Of a stretch of 48,394 bases of DNA, positions 15,335 through 23,096 are shown one piece after another. The translations under genes and the position numbers were made by a program. The notes under the pieces were generated by a model. The model worked only from the letters and a program-made list of their open reading frames with translations, made no database searches and was not told the origin of the DNA. Source of the stretch: an uncultured Oscillospiraceae bacterium (GTDB lineage: Bacteria > Bacillota > Clostridia > Oscillospirales > Ruminococcaceae); assembly GCA_934464775.1 (NCBI GenBank), contig CAKSKG010000019.1:1-48394 (forward strand). The letters are read 5' to 3'. The stretch's first letter is position 1. The number at the start of each line of letters is the position of its first letter.

Positions 15335-17065
15335 TTACTGATGTCTCTTGTTCTTGTTTGAATAGCTTCTGTTTCCGCCTCTGAAAGAGGATCTTCCGCC
15401 GTGGCCCGAACCGTTTCTGCCGCCGCGGTCTCTTCCGTATCTTCCGCCTCTGCGGTCATTGCGGTCGCTGCGTTCCTTTCCGCCGCCCTCGTATACCTTG
15501 ACTGTGACCTTCTGACCTGCGATCTTTGAGCCTGTCATGGTGTCGATGATATAGTCCTTTTCCTGTTCTGGGACTTCAACGGTGGTATAATTGTCATAAA
15601 TATCTATCTTGCCGAATGCCTTTCCCGGCATATTTGTAGTTTCGGCAAGTGCGCCGATGATAAAGTTCGGAGCGATCCTCTGACGTCTGCCGATAGAAAA
15701 TTCCAGCTTGACGGTATTCACACGGCCTCTGCCGTTATACTCTCTGGGGAGAGCCTTGACGAACTCGGGGATATTCTTCATGTCCTTTGAAAGACGCATT
15801 CCGAGAAGTGCAGCTGCGATATCCTCGGCAGTATAGCCCTCGGCGATGATATTTTCCAGCAGACTGCGGCTGTCGGGATACTTGCCCGAATCAATTGCGG
15901 ATTTTACCTTGTCCGCAACATGAGTCTGCTTTCTGAGTACGATATCGTCACGGTCGGGGAGTTCTCTCTTTGAGATATCAGCCTTTGTGAAGCGTGAGAT
16001 GTCACGAAGCTCGTATACCTGACGTCTGCCGCTTACCAGCGTGTATGCGGCACCGCTCTTGCCTGCACGGCCCGTTCTGCCGATGCGGTGGATATAATAC
16101 TCGTTGTCCTGTGGGATATCATAGTTGAAAACAGCGTCGATGTCGTCAACGTCGATTCCTCTTGCGGCAACGTCCGTTGCGATAAGGATATTTATTCTGC
16201 CTGCCTTGAAAGCGTTCAGCACCTGAGTTCTGGACTGCTGCTTCATGTCGCCGTGAAGTCCCGCAGCCTTGAATCCGCCCGAAACAAGTGCTTCGGAAAG
16301 CTCGTCAACCATTTTCTTTGTGTTGCAGAACACCATTGAAAGCTTAGGCTCGTAAGCGGCAAGGAGCAGCTTGAGAGCGTCGGTCTTTCTGCCCATGGGG
16401 ACTTCGTAGTAATACTGCTCGATGCTTTCAACGGTGCGTGTCTTGTTCTCCACCTTGATTATCTGAGGATCCTTCTGGAACTTATCGGTGATAGCAAGGA
16501 TAGCGGGAGGCATTGTTGCGGAGAAAAGCACTGTCTGGCGCTCCTCGGGAACGAATTCGAGTATCTGCTCGATGTCCTCACGGAAGCCCATGTTCAGCAT
16601 CTCGTCCGCCTCGTCGAGAACAACCGTGCGGATATTTTCCAGCTTGAGAGTGCGTCTGTTGATGTGATCCATAACACGTCCGGGAGTACCTACAACGATA
16701 TTTGCGCCTCTTTTAAGCTCAAATATCTGCTTGTCCATGGAAGCACCGCCGAAAACTGCGGCAGGCTTTACCCAAGGCATATACTTCGAGAATTTTTTCA
16801 CCTCGTCGCAAGCCTGCATTGCAAGCTCACGGGTAGGGCAGAGGATAAGCACCTGAACATTGGTGTTGCCCTTTTCAATGCTTTCGATAGAGGGAATGCC
16901 GAATGCGGCTGTTTTTCCCGTACCTGTATTTGAGCGGCCGATGATATCGCCGCCGTTCATCATCATAGGGATAGCTTTTGACTGGATCTCGGTAGCTTCG
17001 GTAAATCCCATTTCTTCAACTGCACGAAGCACCTCGGGGGAGAGATTAAGTTCGGTAAATAACAT
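15335..17065 (-). CDS. DEAD-box ATP-dependent RNA helicase
   Basis: A 576-residue RNA helicase of the CshA/DeaD type. Start 17065 (MLFTELNLSPEV) has GAAAGGA five bases upstream; the longer frame from 17137 lacks support. Motifs are in order: Q-motif TEIQSKAIP, Walker A SNTGTGKT (45-52), PTREL, TPGR, DEAD (151-154), SAT (182-184), ATDVAARGID and HRIGRTGR. A DbpA-type RNA-binding domain follows, and the last 50 residues are an Arg/Gly-rich tail. Such helicases unwind rRNA and mRNA, often in ribosome assembly, RNA decay or cold growth. It is expressed from a perfect consensus promoter with a leader of about 75 bases and ends in a strong terminator. Confidence 0.96.
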   Translation of the reverse strand: MLFTELNLSPEVLRAVEEMGFTEATEIQSKAIPMMMNGGDIIGRSNTGTGKTAAFGIPSIESIEKGNTNVQVLILCPTRELAMQACDEVKKFSKYMPWVKPAAVFGGASMDKQIFELKRGANIVVGTPGRVMDHINRRTLKLENIRTVVLDEADEMLNMGFREDIEQILEFVPEERQTVLFSATMPPAILAITDKFQKDPQIIKVENKTRTVESIEQYYYEVPMGRKTDALKLLLAAYEPKLSMVFCNTKKMVDELSEALVSGGFKAAGLHGDMKQQSRTQVLNAFKAGRINILIATDVAARGIDVDDIDAVFNYDIPQDNEYYIHRIGRTGRAGKSGAAYTLVSGRRQVYELRDISRFTKADISKRELPDRDDIVLRKQTHVADKVKSAIDSGKYPDSRSLLENIIAEGYTAEDIAAALLGMRLSKDMKNIPEFVKALPREYNGRGRVNTVKLEFSIGRRQRIAPNFIIGALAETTNMPGKAFGKIDIYDNYTTVEVPEQEKDYIIDTMTGSKIAGQKVTVKVYEGGGKERSDRNDRRGGRYGRDRGGRNGSGHGGRSSFRGGNRSYSNKNKRHQ

Positions 17066-17148
17066 ATTTTTCCTTTCATTCACAAAACACGGCAGCGCCG
17101 TCGGTGCCGCCTGACAATATTCTTCCGATAATTTCAATACAAATATAT

Positions 17149-17177
17149 ATTATAGCATAACACGGTATGGCTGTCAA
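17149..17177 (-). promoter_or_regulatory. Consensus promoter of the DEAD-box helicase gene
   Basis: Minus strand TTGACA (17172-17177), exactly 17 bases, TATAAT (17149-17154); a full sigma-A consensus. Confidence 0.9.
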
Positions 17178-17258
17178 TGTAATTATTATGAATTTTATGT
17201 CCCCAAACTGCGTATATACCGTGATTTTTCCGAATTTTCGGCAGGAGATCAATGCGTG

Positions 17259-17287
17259 TTGATTTTATGCATTAAATATGGTATCAT
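17259..17287 (+). promoter_or_regulatory. Promoter of the hypothetical gene at 17351
   Basis: TTGATT (17259-17264), 17-base spacer, TATCAT (17282-17287). Confidence 0.5.
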
Positions 17288-17350
17288 CAAAATAATAAAA
17301 TGCATCGGTTTCGGTATTATATATTATGCTTATGGGAGGCTTTGGTAAAT

Positions 17351-18079
17351 ATGAAAAGTTTTTCGGTGCGGTCGGGATTGGTGAGGAAATTCATATCGGA
17401 TAAAATTTCAAACGGTGAAAATATGGATAAGGAAATATGCTTCAGATGCCGCTGCTGCGGAGCATATGTTAAAATGAACAGAAATATTCCCCGTGGATTT
17501 GTGGGTTGGGCGTATGACAATGCCGAATGGTCAGATCTTGATGAAAATGTTCCCGAGCCGAATGAAAATATCTGGGAACGCAGTGAAACAGCTCCGAAGG
17601 TCGGCGAGCGGCGTTCCGTAAAGGTAACATCGCCGTTTGATGAGAATATCGGAGACTGCTTCTTCATGGAATATGAGCCGTGGCAGATCTTTGTAAACGG
17701 ACGTGACGATGCTCCTGACAGGATCGGAGAGGGAATGATAGTGCTGTGCAGGCTTGAAAAGGTGCTGAAAAGAGACGAATACAGCGCATGGGTCAGGGTA
17801 TGCGTAACAGATGCTGTTGGAATGTCGGAGCTTGCCGAAAAATATTCTCCCGCTGCCGCAGACAGATTCTTTGAGGAGTATTCGTGCTTTGATAAATGCA
17901 TGGACGGCAATACCGTTCTGAAAAATAACTGCTGGGAGTGCATAAGCAAGAATATTCAGGGCGATACAGGCGAAGAAAAGCTTATCTTTACGGACAAAAA
18001 TAATTTGCGGCATACCGTACTTTTGAATTTTTATGCTATGCATGAAAGCGCAGCATATTTCGGGAACATAATTGAATAA
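17351..18079 (+). CDS. Hypothetical protein with N-terminal Cys cluster
   Basis: A protein of about 242 residues that I do not recognise. Start 17351 is preferred because GGGAGG lies 11 bases upstream; an internal ATG at 17423 would begin at MDKEICFRC. A short CFRCRCCGAYV segment near residue 30 could bind metal but lacks the second pair of ligands of a classic zinc ribbon. The rest is acidic and aromatic-rich (WAYDNAEWSDLDE, FMEYEPWQIFVNG) with no membrane helix or signal peptide, so the product is probably cytoplasmic. It stands alone between divergent helicase and co-directional nfn genes with its own promoter. Confidence 0.7.
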   Translation: MKSFSVRSGLVRKFISDKISNGENMDKEICFRCRCCGAYVKMNRNIPRGFVGWAYDNAEWSDLDENVPEPNENIWERSETAPKVGERRSVKVTSPFDENIGDCFFMEYEPWQIFVNGRDDAPDRIGEGMIVLCRLEKVLKRDEYSAWVRVCVTDAVGMSELAEKYSPAAADRFFEEYSCFDKCMDGNTVLKNNCWECISKNIQGDTGEEKLIFTDKNNLRHTVLLNFYAMHESAAYFGNIIE

Positions 18080-18224
18080 AAAAGTCGAGCCATGTAAATT
18101 TATATATGAGCCATGCTTTTTTTATATTTCAAAAATTATATGTATTATGGTATCATAGTATTATGCAGGATTCCGAGCGGAATGCCCTTTTGGGGCACGG
18201 AAAATGCAGGACTATACGTAAAAA

Positions 18225-18259
18225 CTGCGGTACATTTCCCTGTACGGCAGAGATTTTTT
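18225..18259 (+). terminator. Terminator-like hairpin in the nfnA leader
   Basis: CTGCGGTACA (18225-18234) pairs with TGTACGGCAG (18241-18250) with one mismatch, then six T at 18254-18259. It stands 29 bases before the nfnA start, so it could act as an attenuator. A second small hairpin (TGCCC/GGGCA) lies at about 18182-18197. Confidence 0.5.
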
Positions 18260-18288
18260 GCTAATCTAAAACGAAAGGGCATGAAAGA

Positions 18289-19128
18289 ATGTATAAGATC
18301 TTACGCAGGAAAGAACTTAATCCTACGGTAACTCTGCTGGAAGTTGACGCTCCCGCAGTAGCTAAGAAGGCCGAACCCGGTCAGTTCATTATTCTGAGGA
18401 CAGACGCTGAGGGTGAGCGTATTCCTCTTACAGTTGCCGATTTTGACAGGGAAAAGGGTACGGTAACGATCATTTTCCAGATCGTTGGCGCAACAACAGA
18501 AAAGCTCAATCACCTCAAAGAGGGTGAATATATCCACGATTTTGTTGGTCCTCTCGGCGTTGCAACACACACAGAGGGTCTTAAAAAGGTTGCCGTTGTA
18601 GGCGGCGGCGTGGGCTGTGCTATCGCATATCCCGTTACAAAGAAGCTCCACGATCAGGGCTGCGAGGTCCATGCTATCGTCGGCTTCAGAAACAAGGATC
18701 TCGTTATCCTTGAGGACGAGTTTAAAAACAGCTCCTCCAAGTTCGTAATGATGACAGATGACGGCTCTCACGGCGAAAAGGGTCTGGTAACGGACGCTCT
18801 CAGAAAGCTTATCGAAAGCGGCGAGCAGTACGATGAAGTTATCACTATCGGTCCCCTTATCATGATGAAATTCGTATGTCAGGTCACAAAGGAGTTCGGC
18901 ATCAAGACTGTTGTTTCCATGAACCCCATTATGATCGACGGTACGGGAATGTGCGGCGGCTGCCGTCTTACAGTCGGCGGCGAGACAAAGTTTGCCTGCG
19001 TTGACGGCCCCGATTTCGATGGTCACCTTGTTGACTTTGACGAGGCTATGGACAGAGGCTCTATGTACAAGCCTTTCGAGCGCCATAAGCATGAAGAAAC
19101 CTGCAATCTTTTCAAGGGGGTAAAGTAA
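18289..19128 (+). CDS. nfnA: NADH-dependent ferredoxin:NADP+ oxidoreductase subunit A (NfnA)
   Basis: A 279-residue flavoprotein of the dihydroorotate dehydrogenase electron-transfer/ferredoxin-NADP reductase type. It has an N-terminal FAD-binding barrel with the FIILRTD and ERIPLTVAD motifs, an NAD(P)-binding half starting at VAVVGGGVGCAIA, and a C-terminal 2Fe-2S site with MCGGCRLTVGG and a later Cys in FACVDG. With the next gene it forms the NfnAB complex, which couples NADH and ferredoxin oxidation to NADP reduction by electron bifurcation in anaerobes. Start 18289 has AAAGGG nine bases upstream. The codon use is rich in GCT, CTT and AAG compared with neighbours, as in highly expressed genes. 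Confidence 0.92.
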   Translation: MYKILRRKELNPTVTLLEVDAPAVAKKAEPGQFIILRTDAEGERIPLTVADFDREKGTVTIIFQIVGATTEKLNHLKEGEYIHDFVGPLGVATHTEGLKKVAVVGGGVGCAIAYPVTKKLHDQGCEVHAIVGFRNKDLVILEDEFKNSSSKFVMMTDDGSHGEKGLVTDALRKLIESGEQYDEVITIGPLIMMKFVCQVTKEFGIKTVVSMNPIMIDGTGMCGGCRLTVGGETKFACVDGPDFDGHLVDFDEAMDRGSMYKPFERHKHEETCNLFKGVK

Positions 19129-19129
19129 G

Positions 19130-20518
19130 ATGCCTAATATGTCACCTAAGAAGAATCCTATGCCCACACAGGAGCCTGATGTCAGAAACAAGAACTTCAA
19201 GGAAGTTGCTCTCGGCTATACCGAGGAAATGGCTGTGGACGAGGCTCAGAGATGCCTTAACTGCAAGAATATGCCCTGTGTAAGCGGATGTCCCGTAAAT
19301 ATCCAGATCCCCAAGTTCATCAAGGCTATCACCGAGAAGGACTTTGAGGGCGCTTATCAGATAATTTCCGAGTCCAGCTCTCTTCCCGCTGTCTGCGGAC
19401 GTGTATGCCCCCAGGAGAAGCAGTGCGAGGGCAAGTGCGTAAGAGGCATCAAGACAGAGGCTGTCGGAATCGGCCGTCTTGAAAGATTTGCTGCCGATTA
19501 TCACAACGCAAACTTCAAGGGCGAGGTCGTTAAGCCTGAGCCTAATGGCAAGAAGGTAGCTATCATCGGTGCAGGCCCCTCCGGTCTTACCTGTGCGGGC
19601 GATCTTGCAAAGATGGGCTATGCGGTAACTATCTATGAGGCACTTCATCTTGCAGGCGGTGTTCTTGTTTACGGTATCCCCGAGTTCAGACTTCCCAAGA
19701 CTATCGTTCAGAAGGAGATCGACAACCTCAGCGCTCTCGGTGTTGATGTTGAGACAAATATGGTCATCGGCAAGACTCTTACTATCGACGAGCTTTTCGA
19801 TAACGGCTTTGACGCTGTATTTATCGGTTCGGGCGCAGGTCTTCCCAGATTCATGAATATCCCCGGCGAGAACCTCAAGGGCGTATATTCCGCAAATGAG
19901 TTCCTTACAAGAGTTAACCTCATGAAGGCTTACAAGGAAAACAGCGATACACCTATCAAGCAGAACAAGAAGGTCGCAGTTGTCGGCGGCGGAAACGTTG
20001 CAATGGACGCTGCACGCTGCGCAAAGCGACTCGGTGCCGAGGAAGTTTACATAGTATACCGCCGCGGCGAGGAAGAGCTTCCCGCACGTAAGGAAGAAGT
20101 TGAGCACGCTAAGGAAGAGGGAATCATCTTCAAGCTGCTCACAAATCCCGTTGAGATACTCGGCGGCGAGGACAAGTTCGTAAACGGCATGAAGTGCGTT
20201 GAAATGGAGCTTGGCGAGCCTGATGCATCGGGCAGAAGAAAGCCTGTTGTAAAGGAAAACTCCGAGTTCGTTCTCGATGTTGACTGCGTTATCATGTCTA
20301 TCGGTACATCTCCCAATCCCCTTATCAAGAACACAACAAAGGGTCTGGAGACAAACAGCCACGGCTGTATCGTAACAAAGGACGAAAGCGGTCTTACTTC
20401 CCGTGAGGGCGTATATGCAGGCGGCGACGCAGTAACAGGCGCAGCAACGGTTATTTCCGCAATGGGCGCAGGCAAGCACGCTGCAAAGGCTATCAACGAA
20501 TATCTTTCCAATAAGTAA
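19130..20518 (+). CDS. nfnB: NfnB / glutamate synthase small subunit-like (GltA)
   Basis: A 462-residue flavoprotein. The N-terminal 4Fe-4S region has RCLNCKNMPCVSGCP (Cys42, 45, 50, 54) and a second set at 89, 93, 99 and 103. An FAD-binding GAGPSG (147-152) and an NADPH-binding GGGNVAMDAAR follow, the layout of NADPH-dependent glutamate synthase small chains. No glutamate synthase large subunit is nearby, and it begins one base after nfnA, so the NfnB role is much more likely. Databases often call such proteins GltA. The transcript ends at the bidirectional hairpin at 20541-20576. Confidence 0.92.
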   Translation: MPNMSPKKNPMPTQEPDVRNKNFKEVALGYTEEMAVDEAQRCLNCKNMPCVSGCPVNIQIPKFIKAITEKDFEGAYQIISESSSLPAVCGRVCPQEKQCEGKCVRGIKTEAVGIGRLERFAADYHNANFKGEVVKPEPNGKKVAIIGAGPSGLTCAGDLAKMGYAVTIYEALHLAGGVLVYGIPEFRLPKTIVQKEIDNLSALGVDVETNMVIGKTLTIDELFDNGFDAVFIGSGAGLPRFMNIPGENLKGVYSANEFLTRVNLMKAYKENSDTPIKQNKKVAVVGGGNVAMDAARCAKRLGAEEVYIVYRRGEEELPARKEEVEHAKEEGIIFKLLTNPVEILGGEDKFVNGMKCVEMELGEPDASGRRKPVVKENSEFVLDVDCVIMSIGTSPNPLIKNTTKGLETNSHGCIVTKDESGLTSREGVYAGGDAVTGAATVISAMGAGKHAAKAINEYLSNK

Positions 20519-20540
20519 TTCATCGTTTGGTATGAAATAA

Positions 20541-20576
20541 AAACAGGCTGTACCGTTTGGTGCAGCCTGTTTTGTT
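20541..20576. terminator. Bidirectional terminator between nfnB and the Nudix gene
   Basis: ACAGGCTGTACC (20543-20554) pairs with GGTGCAGCCTGT (20559-20570), 12 bp with one wobble, a 4-base loop, T-rich after and A-rich before. Confidence 0.88.
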
Positions 20577-21029
20577 TTACGGAAGCAGCTTTATATCCCA
20601 GCCGCCCTTTGATTGATCGTAGAAAAACTCGCTGATATCATCGTTCTCGAAAACCTTGATGAATGTTATAAAATCGCTTGCGGTTTTGTAATTTTCAAGC
20701 TCGGAGCGCTTTATCCACATGACCTTGCCCTCCTCCGACGAACGAAGCTCGCCCGAAAATTTGTCGGTCTTGTAAAGCAGCACGATGTATCTGCCGTTTT
20801 TGTCCTGCCACTGCTTTATTCCGCAGAGCTTCGGCTCACGGACAGTAAGTCCTGTTTCCTCATAGATCTCACGAATGACGGAATCATGGAAGCTTTCACA
20901 TTTTTCAACGTGTCCTCCGGGGAAGCATATTCCGCTGTAATCCTTTTTGGCACGGTCCTGCACGAGGATCTTGTCCCCGTCATAGACCATGCACATATTT
21001 GTCAGTGTTACGTTTTCTGTGCGTCCCAT
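20577..21029 (-). CDS. Nudix hydrolase
   Basis: A 150-residue pyrophosphohydrolase. Start 21029 (MGRTENVTLT) is one base after the preceding gene's stop with AAAGGA seven bases upstream, indicating coupling. The Nudix box is complete: Gly39, Glu45, then REIYEETGL at 53-61. It resembles the MutT/8-oxo-dGTP diphosphatase group common in Firmicutes; the true nucleotide substrate is not certain. Confidence 0.93.
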   Translation of the reverse strand: MGRTENVTLTNMCMVYDGDKILVQDRAKKDYSGICFPGGHVEKCESFHDSVIREIYEETGLTVREPKLCGIKQWQDKNGRYIVLLYKTDKFSGELRSSEEGKVMWIKRSELENYKTASDFITFIKVFENDDISEFFYDQSKGGWDIKLLP

Positions 21030-21030
21030 T

Positions 21031-21870
21031 CTATTTCCTTTCCCAGTATTCAAGACCGTCCTCTGGTATGAAAAATGTTCTGATAAATCCGTCAGACGAC
21101 ATTATCAGCAGCGCTCCCGTTTTCTTGTCAAAGTACATCGGGTCGCCGTCGTCCTTTTCGTATTTGTGCAGGATATCCTTTGAATCGGAGGTGATTATCC
21201 TGTTTGCGGCGGCAAGATATTCGTCCTGAGTGATATTTCCGAATTCGTCCTTGTGCTTTTTGTAATGGGATTCAAGTGCGTCCTCTGTTCGGAATTCATA
21301 TTTATAGTCGGAATAATTTATATGTACGCCTACATATATCCTGCATTTGGGGCTGTTGGTATCATATATGCATACAGATGTGTCGCCCGACGAAAGTGCT
21401 TTCATCTTCACAACGGCATAGCCCTTGGATATTTTTACAGATGTGATCTTTCCCATATCCGTATCGGTGACGTATGCCTCCGCCTTTTTCACGCCGTAAG
21501 CGGGGATCTTCAAAGTAAGAGTCTTTCCATTTTTCACCGATTGAGGGGAATATTCGCCGAAGCAGGACTTGTACACCTTTACCTTGCAGGTGAGCTTGCA
21601 GCTGTCGGCTTTTGCCGTAACGGTCGCTTTTCCCGTTGAAACGGCTGTGACTTTTCCGTTTTTCACGGTGCAGACCGATTCGTCCGAGGAAGTCCATTCG
21701 ATGCTTTTGTAATCTCCCGAAACGGTGAGCTTTCCGCTGTAACCTACCGCAAGAGTAAGCTCACTGCTGCTTAATGCAGGCTTTTCGGCGGCGGATATTG
21801 TCAGACCTGCAAGAAGCACGACCATTGCCACTGTCAGCAGGACGGATAATGTTTTTAATATTCTTTTCAT
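21031..21870 (-). CDS. Secreted Ig-like (BIG2) domain protein
   Basis: A 279-residue exported protein. Residues 1-28 are a signal peptide (MKRILKTLSVLL then a hydrophobic core ending ISAAE). Residues about 30-100 form a bacterial Ig-like group 2 domain with the telling WTSSDESVCTVKNGKVTAV and GKATVTAKA. A second beta-rich stretch and a charged C-terminal region follow, ending with DGLEYWERK. No sortase signal is visible, so it may be released or loosely surface-bound. It is directly followed by the Nudix gene (one-base gap). Role unknown; such domains mediate adhesion or spacing in surface proteins. Confidence 0.85.
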   Translation of the reverse strand: MKRILKTLSVLLTVAMVVLLAGLTISAAEKPALSSSELTLAVGYSGKLTVSGDYKSIEWTSSDESVCTVKNGKVTAVSTGKATVTAKADSCKLTCKVKVYKSCFGEYSPQSVKNGKTLTLKIPAYGVKKAEAYVTDTDMGKITSVKISKGYAVVKMKALSSGDTSVCIYDTNSPKCRIYVGVHINYSDYKYEFRTEDALESHYKKHKDEFGNITQDEYLAAANRIITSDSKDILHKYEKDDGDPMYFDKKTGALLIMSSDGFIRTFFIPEDGLEYWERK

Positions 21871-21922
21871 TTGAAACAGCTCCTTTTATTTATTTCAGAA
21901 CAGTATTTGATAAGCCGTTATT

Positions 21923-22804
21923 TTAATCACGACGGTCGGAACGGATAAAAGGCTCGTCTATCCTTGCATCTGTAAGTATACCGTATTTTTGAGGGTGACG
22001 GTATGCATTGCCGTGTACTTCGCTTTTTCGATAGCTTCGCAGCATATCAATATCAAGCTCTGCAACGAAGATACCCTCGCTGCCGTCTGCCTGCAAAATA
22101 CAGGTATCACGGGAGCCGTTCAGATCAGGGAGATAAGCCACTCCGTCGAATACGCTTGAACCGCCGTTGCAGTCAGGCACAGTATCGGGGTAATTACAGG
22201 TGGCAATAGCCATCATGTTTTCATAAGCTCTGGCACGGAGCTGTGAAAGACGGTTTATCTCCATTGGACAGGCATTCGGAACAAGAACAAGTTCGGCGCC
22301 TTTCAGCATCAATATTCTTGCGCTTTCGGGAAATTCTCTGTCATAGCATATCATAGCACCTGTTTTTATCACTCCGCAGGCAGTGTCAAGCTCTGCGGTG
22401 CAGAAATCATCGCCTGCCGTGAGAAAACGTTCCTCTCCGAAGTCACAGGTATGTACCTTTGCGTAAGTAAACAGCCTTTTGCCGTGTCTGTCGAAAAGCA
22501 CCATGGAGTTTCTCGGAGCATTTTGGTGCTTTTCCAGAAGAGTGATGCCAATTGCTGCATCAAGTTCGGCTGCCAGCCTGCCGAATGCATTTACAAAATC
22601 ACTGTCTGCGGAAATTGCATCGGCAGTCCATTCTTCTGCGGGACGGCTGTAAATATCATATCCGCAGCTCCACATTTCGGGAAAAAGTATTATATCCGCA
22701 CCTTTTTCCTTTGCTTTTTTGCAGCATTCAATCCCTTTGTCAAGATTTTCCGATAATGTCCCGCACGGGGTGATCTGGAGCAGGGCGATTTTTAATATGT
22801 TCAT
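21923..22804 (-). CDS. Nitrilase-superfamily carbon-nitrogen hydrolase
   Basis: A 293-residue amidase of the nitrilase superfamily with all three catalytic residues: Glu43 in FPEMWSCGYD, Lys116 in YAKVHTCDF and Cys153 in MICYDREFPE. Its length and motifs match the NIT/omega-amidase and N-carbamoyl amidase branches, but the substrate cannot be fixed from sequence. GAGGT lies four bases before the ATG. A 172-bp palindromic element ends 31 bases upstream and may have altered its promoter. The Ig-like and Nudix genes follow on the same strand. Confidence 0.92.
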   Translation of the reverse strand: MNILKIALLQITPCGTLSENLDKGIECCKKAKEKGADIILFPEMWSCGYDIYSRPAEEWTADAISADSDFVNAFGRLAAELDAAIGITLLEKHQNAPRNSMVLFDRHGKRLFTYAKVHTCDFGEERFLTAGDDFCTAELDTACGVIKTGAMICYDREFPESARILMLKGAELVLVPNACPMEINRLSQLRARAYENMMAIATCNYPDTVPDCNGGSSVFDGVAYLPDLNGSRDTCILQADGSEGIFVAELDIDMLRSYRKSEVHGNAYRHPQKYGILTDARIDEPFIRSDRRD

Positions 22805-22835
22805 GTTGACCTCGCATTTAATATGTTTTATTACA

Positions 22836-23007
22836 GGTCGTCTCTAAAAACCATAGTGCCTCAGATGCGCAGTCAGATTTTTCGTCAGATTGTATAGAAA
22901 TTTCGCAGGCATACTGCCGTATGTCAAGAAATTTATGTGCAAGATGACGGAAAATCTGCAAGCAGATGAGGTACTAAGGCTTTAGCCGGTGGTTTTTAGA
23001 GGTGACC
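22836..23007. mobile_element. MITE-like 172-bp palindromic element with 4-bp TSD
   Basis: The ends are GGTCGTCTCTAAAAACCA and its near complement (16 of 18 matching), and most of the interior is also imperfectly self-complementary around a centre near 22911-22924 (CATAC-tgcc-GTATG). One arm carries about 12 extra bases (near 22976-22987). TACA flanks both sides (22832-22835 and 23008-23011), as expected for a target duplication. It encodes no protein. It lies between the leuA terminator and the nitrilase gene. Confidence 0.7.
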
Positions 23008-23046
23008 TACAGTCAGATTATATCACAAAAAACGCCGCAAGTCAAC

Positions 23047-23077
23047 AAAAGCCGCCTCCGACAAACGGAAGCGGCTT
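23047..23077 (-). terminator. Terminator of leuA
   Basis: AAGCCGC-c-TCCG (23049-23060) pairs with CGGA-a-GCGGCTT (23066-23077); minus-strand tail TTTGTT. Starts 19 bases after the leuA stop. Confidence 0.85.
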
Positions 23078-23096
23078 ATATTGATAATGTATAAAA

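Noticed and set aside
18085..18120. GAGCCATG repeat before a T-run, considered as a terminator of the hypothetical gene
   Set aside because: The two copies are direct, not inverted, so no stable stem forms.
18301..19200. A 299-codon minus-strand frame over nfnA
   Set aside because: Same cause: antisense shadow of a biased gene.
19142..20479. A 445-codon open frame on the minus strand, antisense to nfnB
   Set aside because: It is the complement of a gene with strong codon bias (GCT, CTT, AAG), which removes stops on the other strand. It lacks a ribosome site and its translation is low-complexity Leu/Cys/Ala without motifs.
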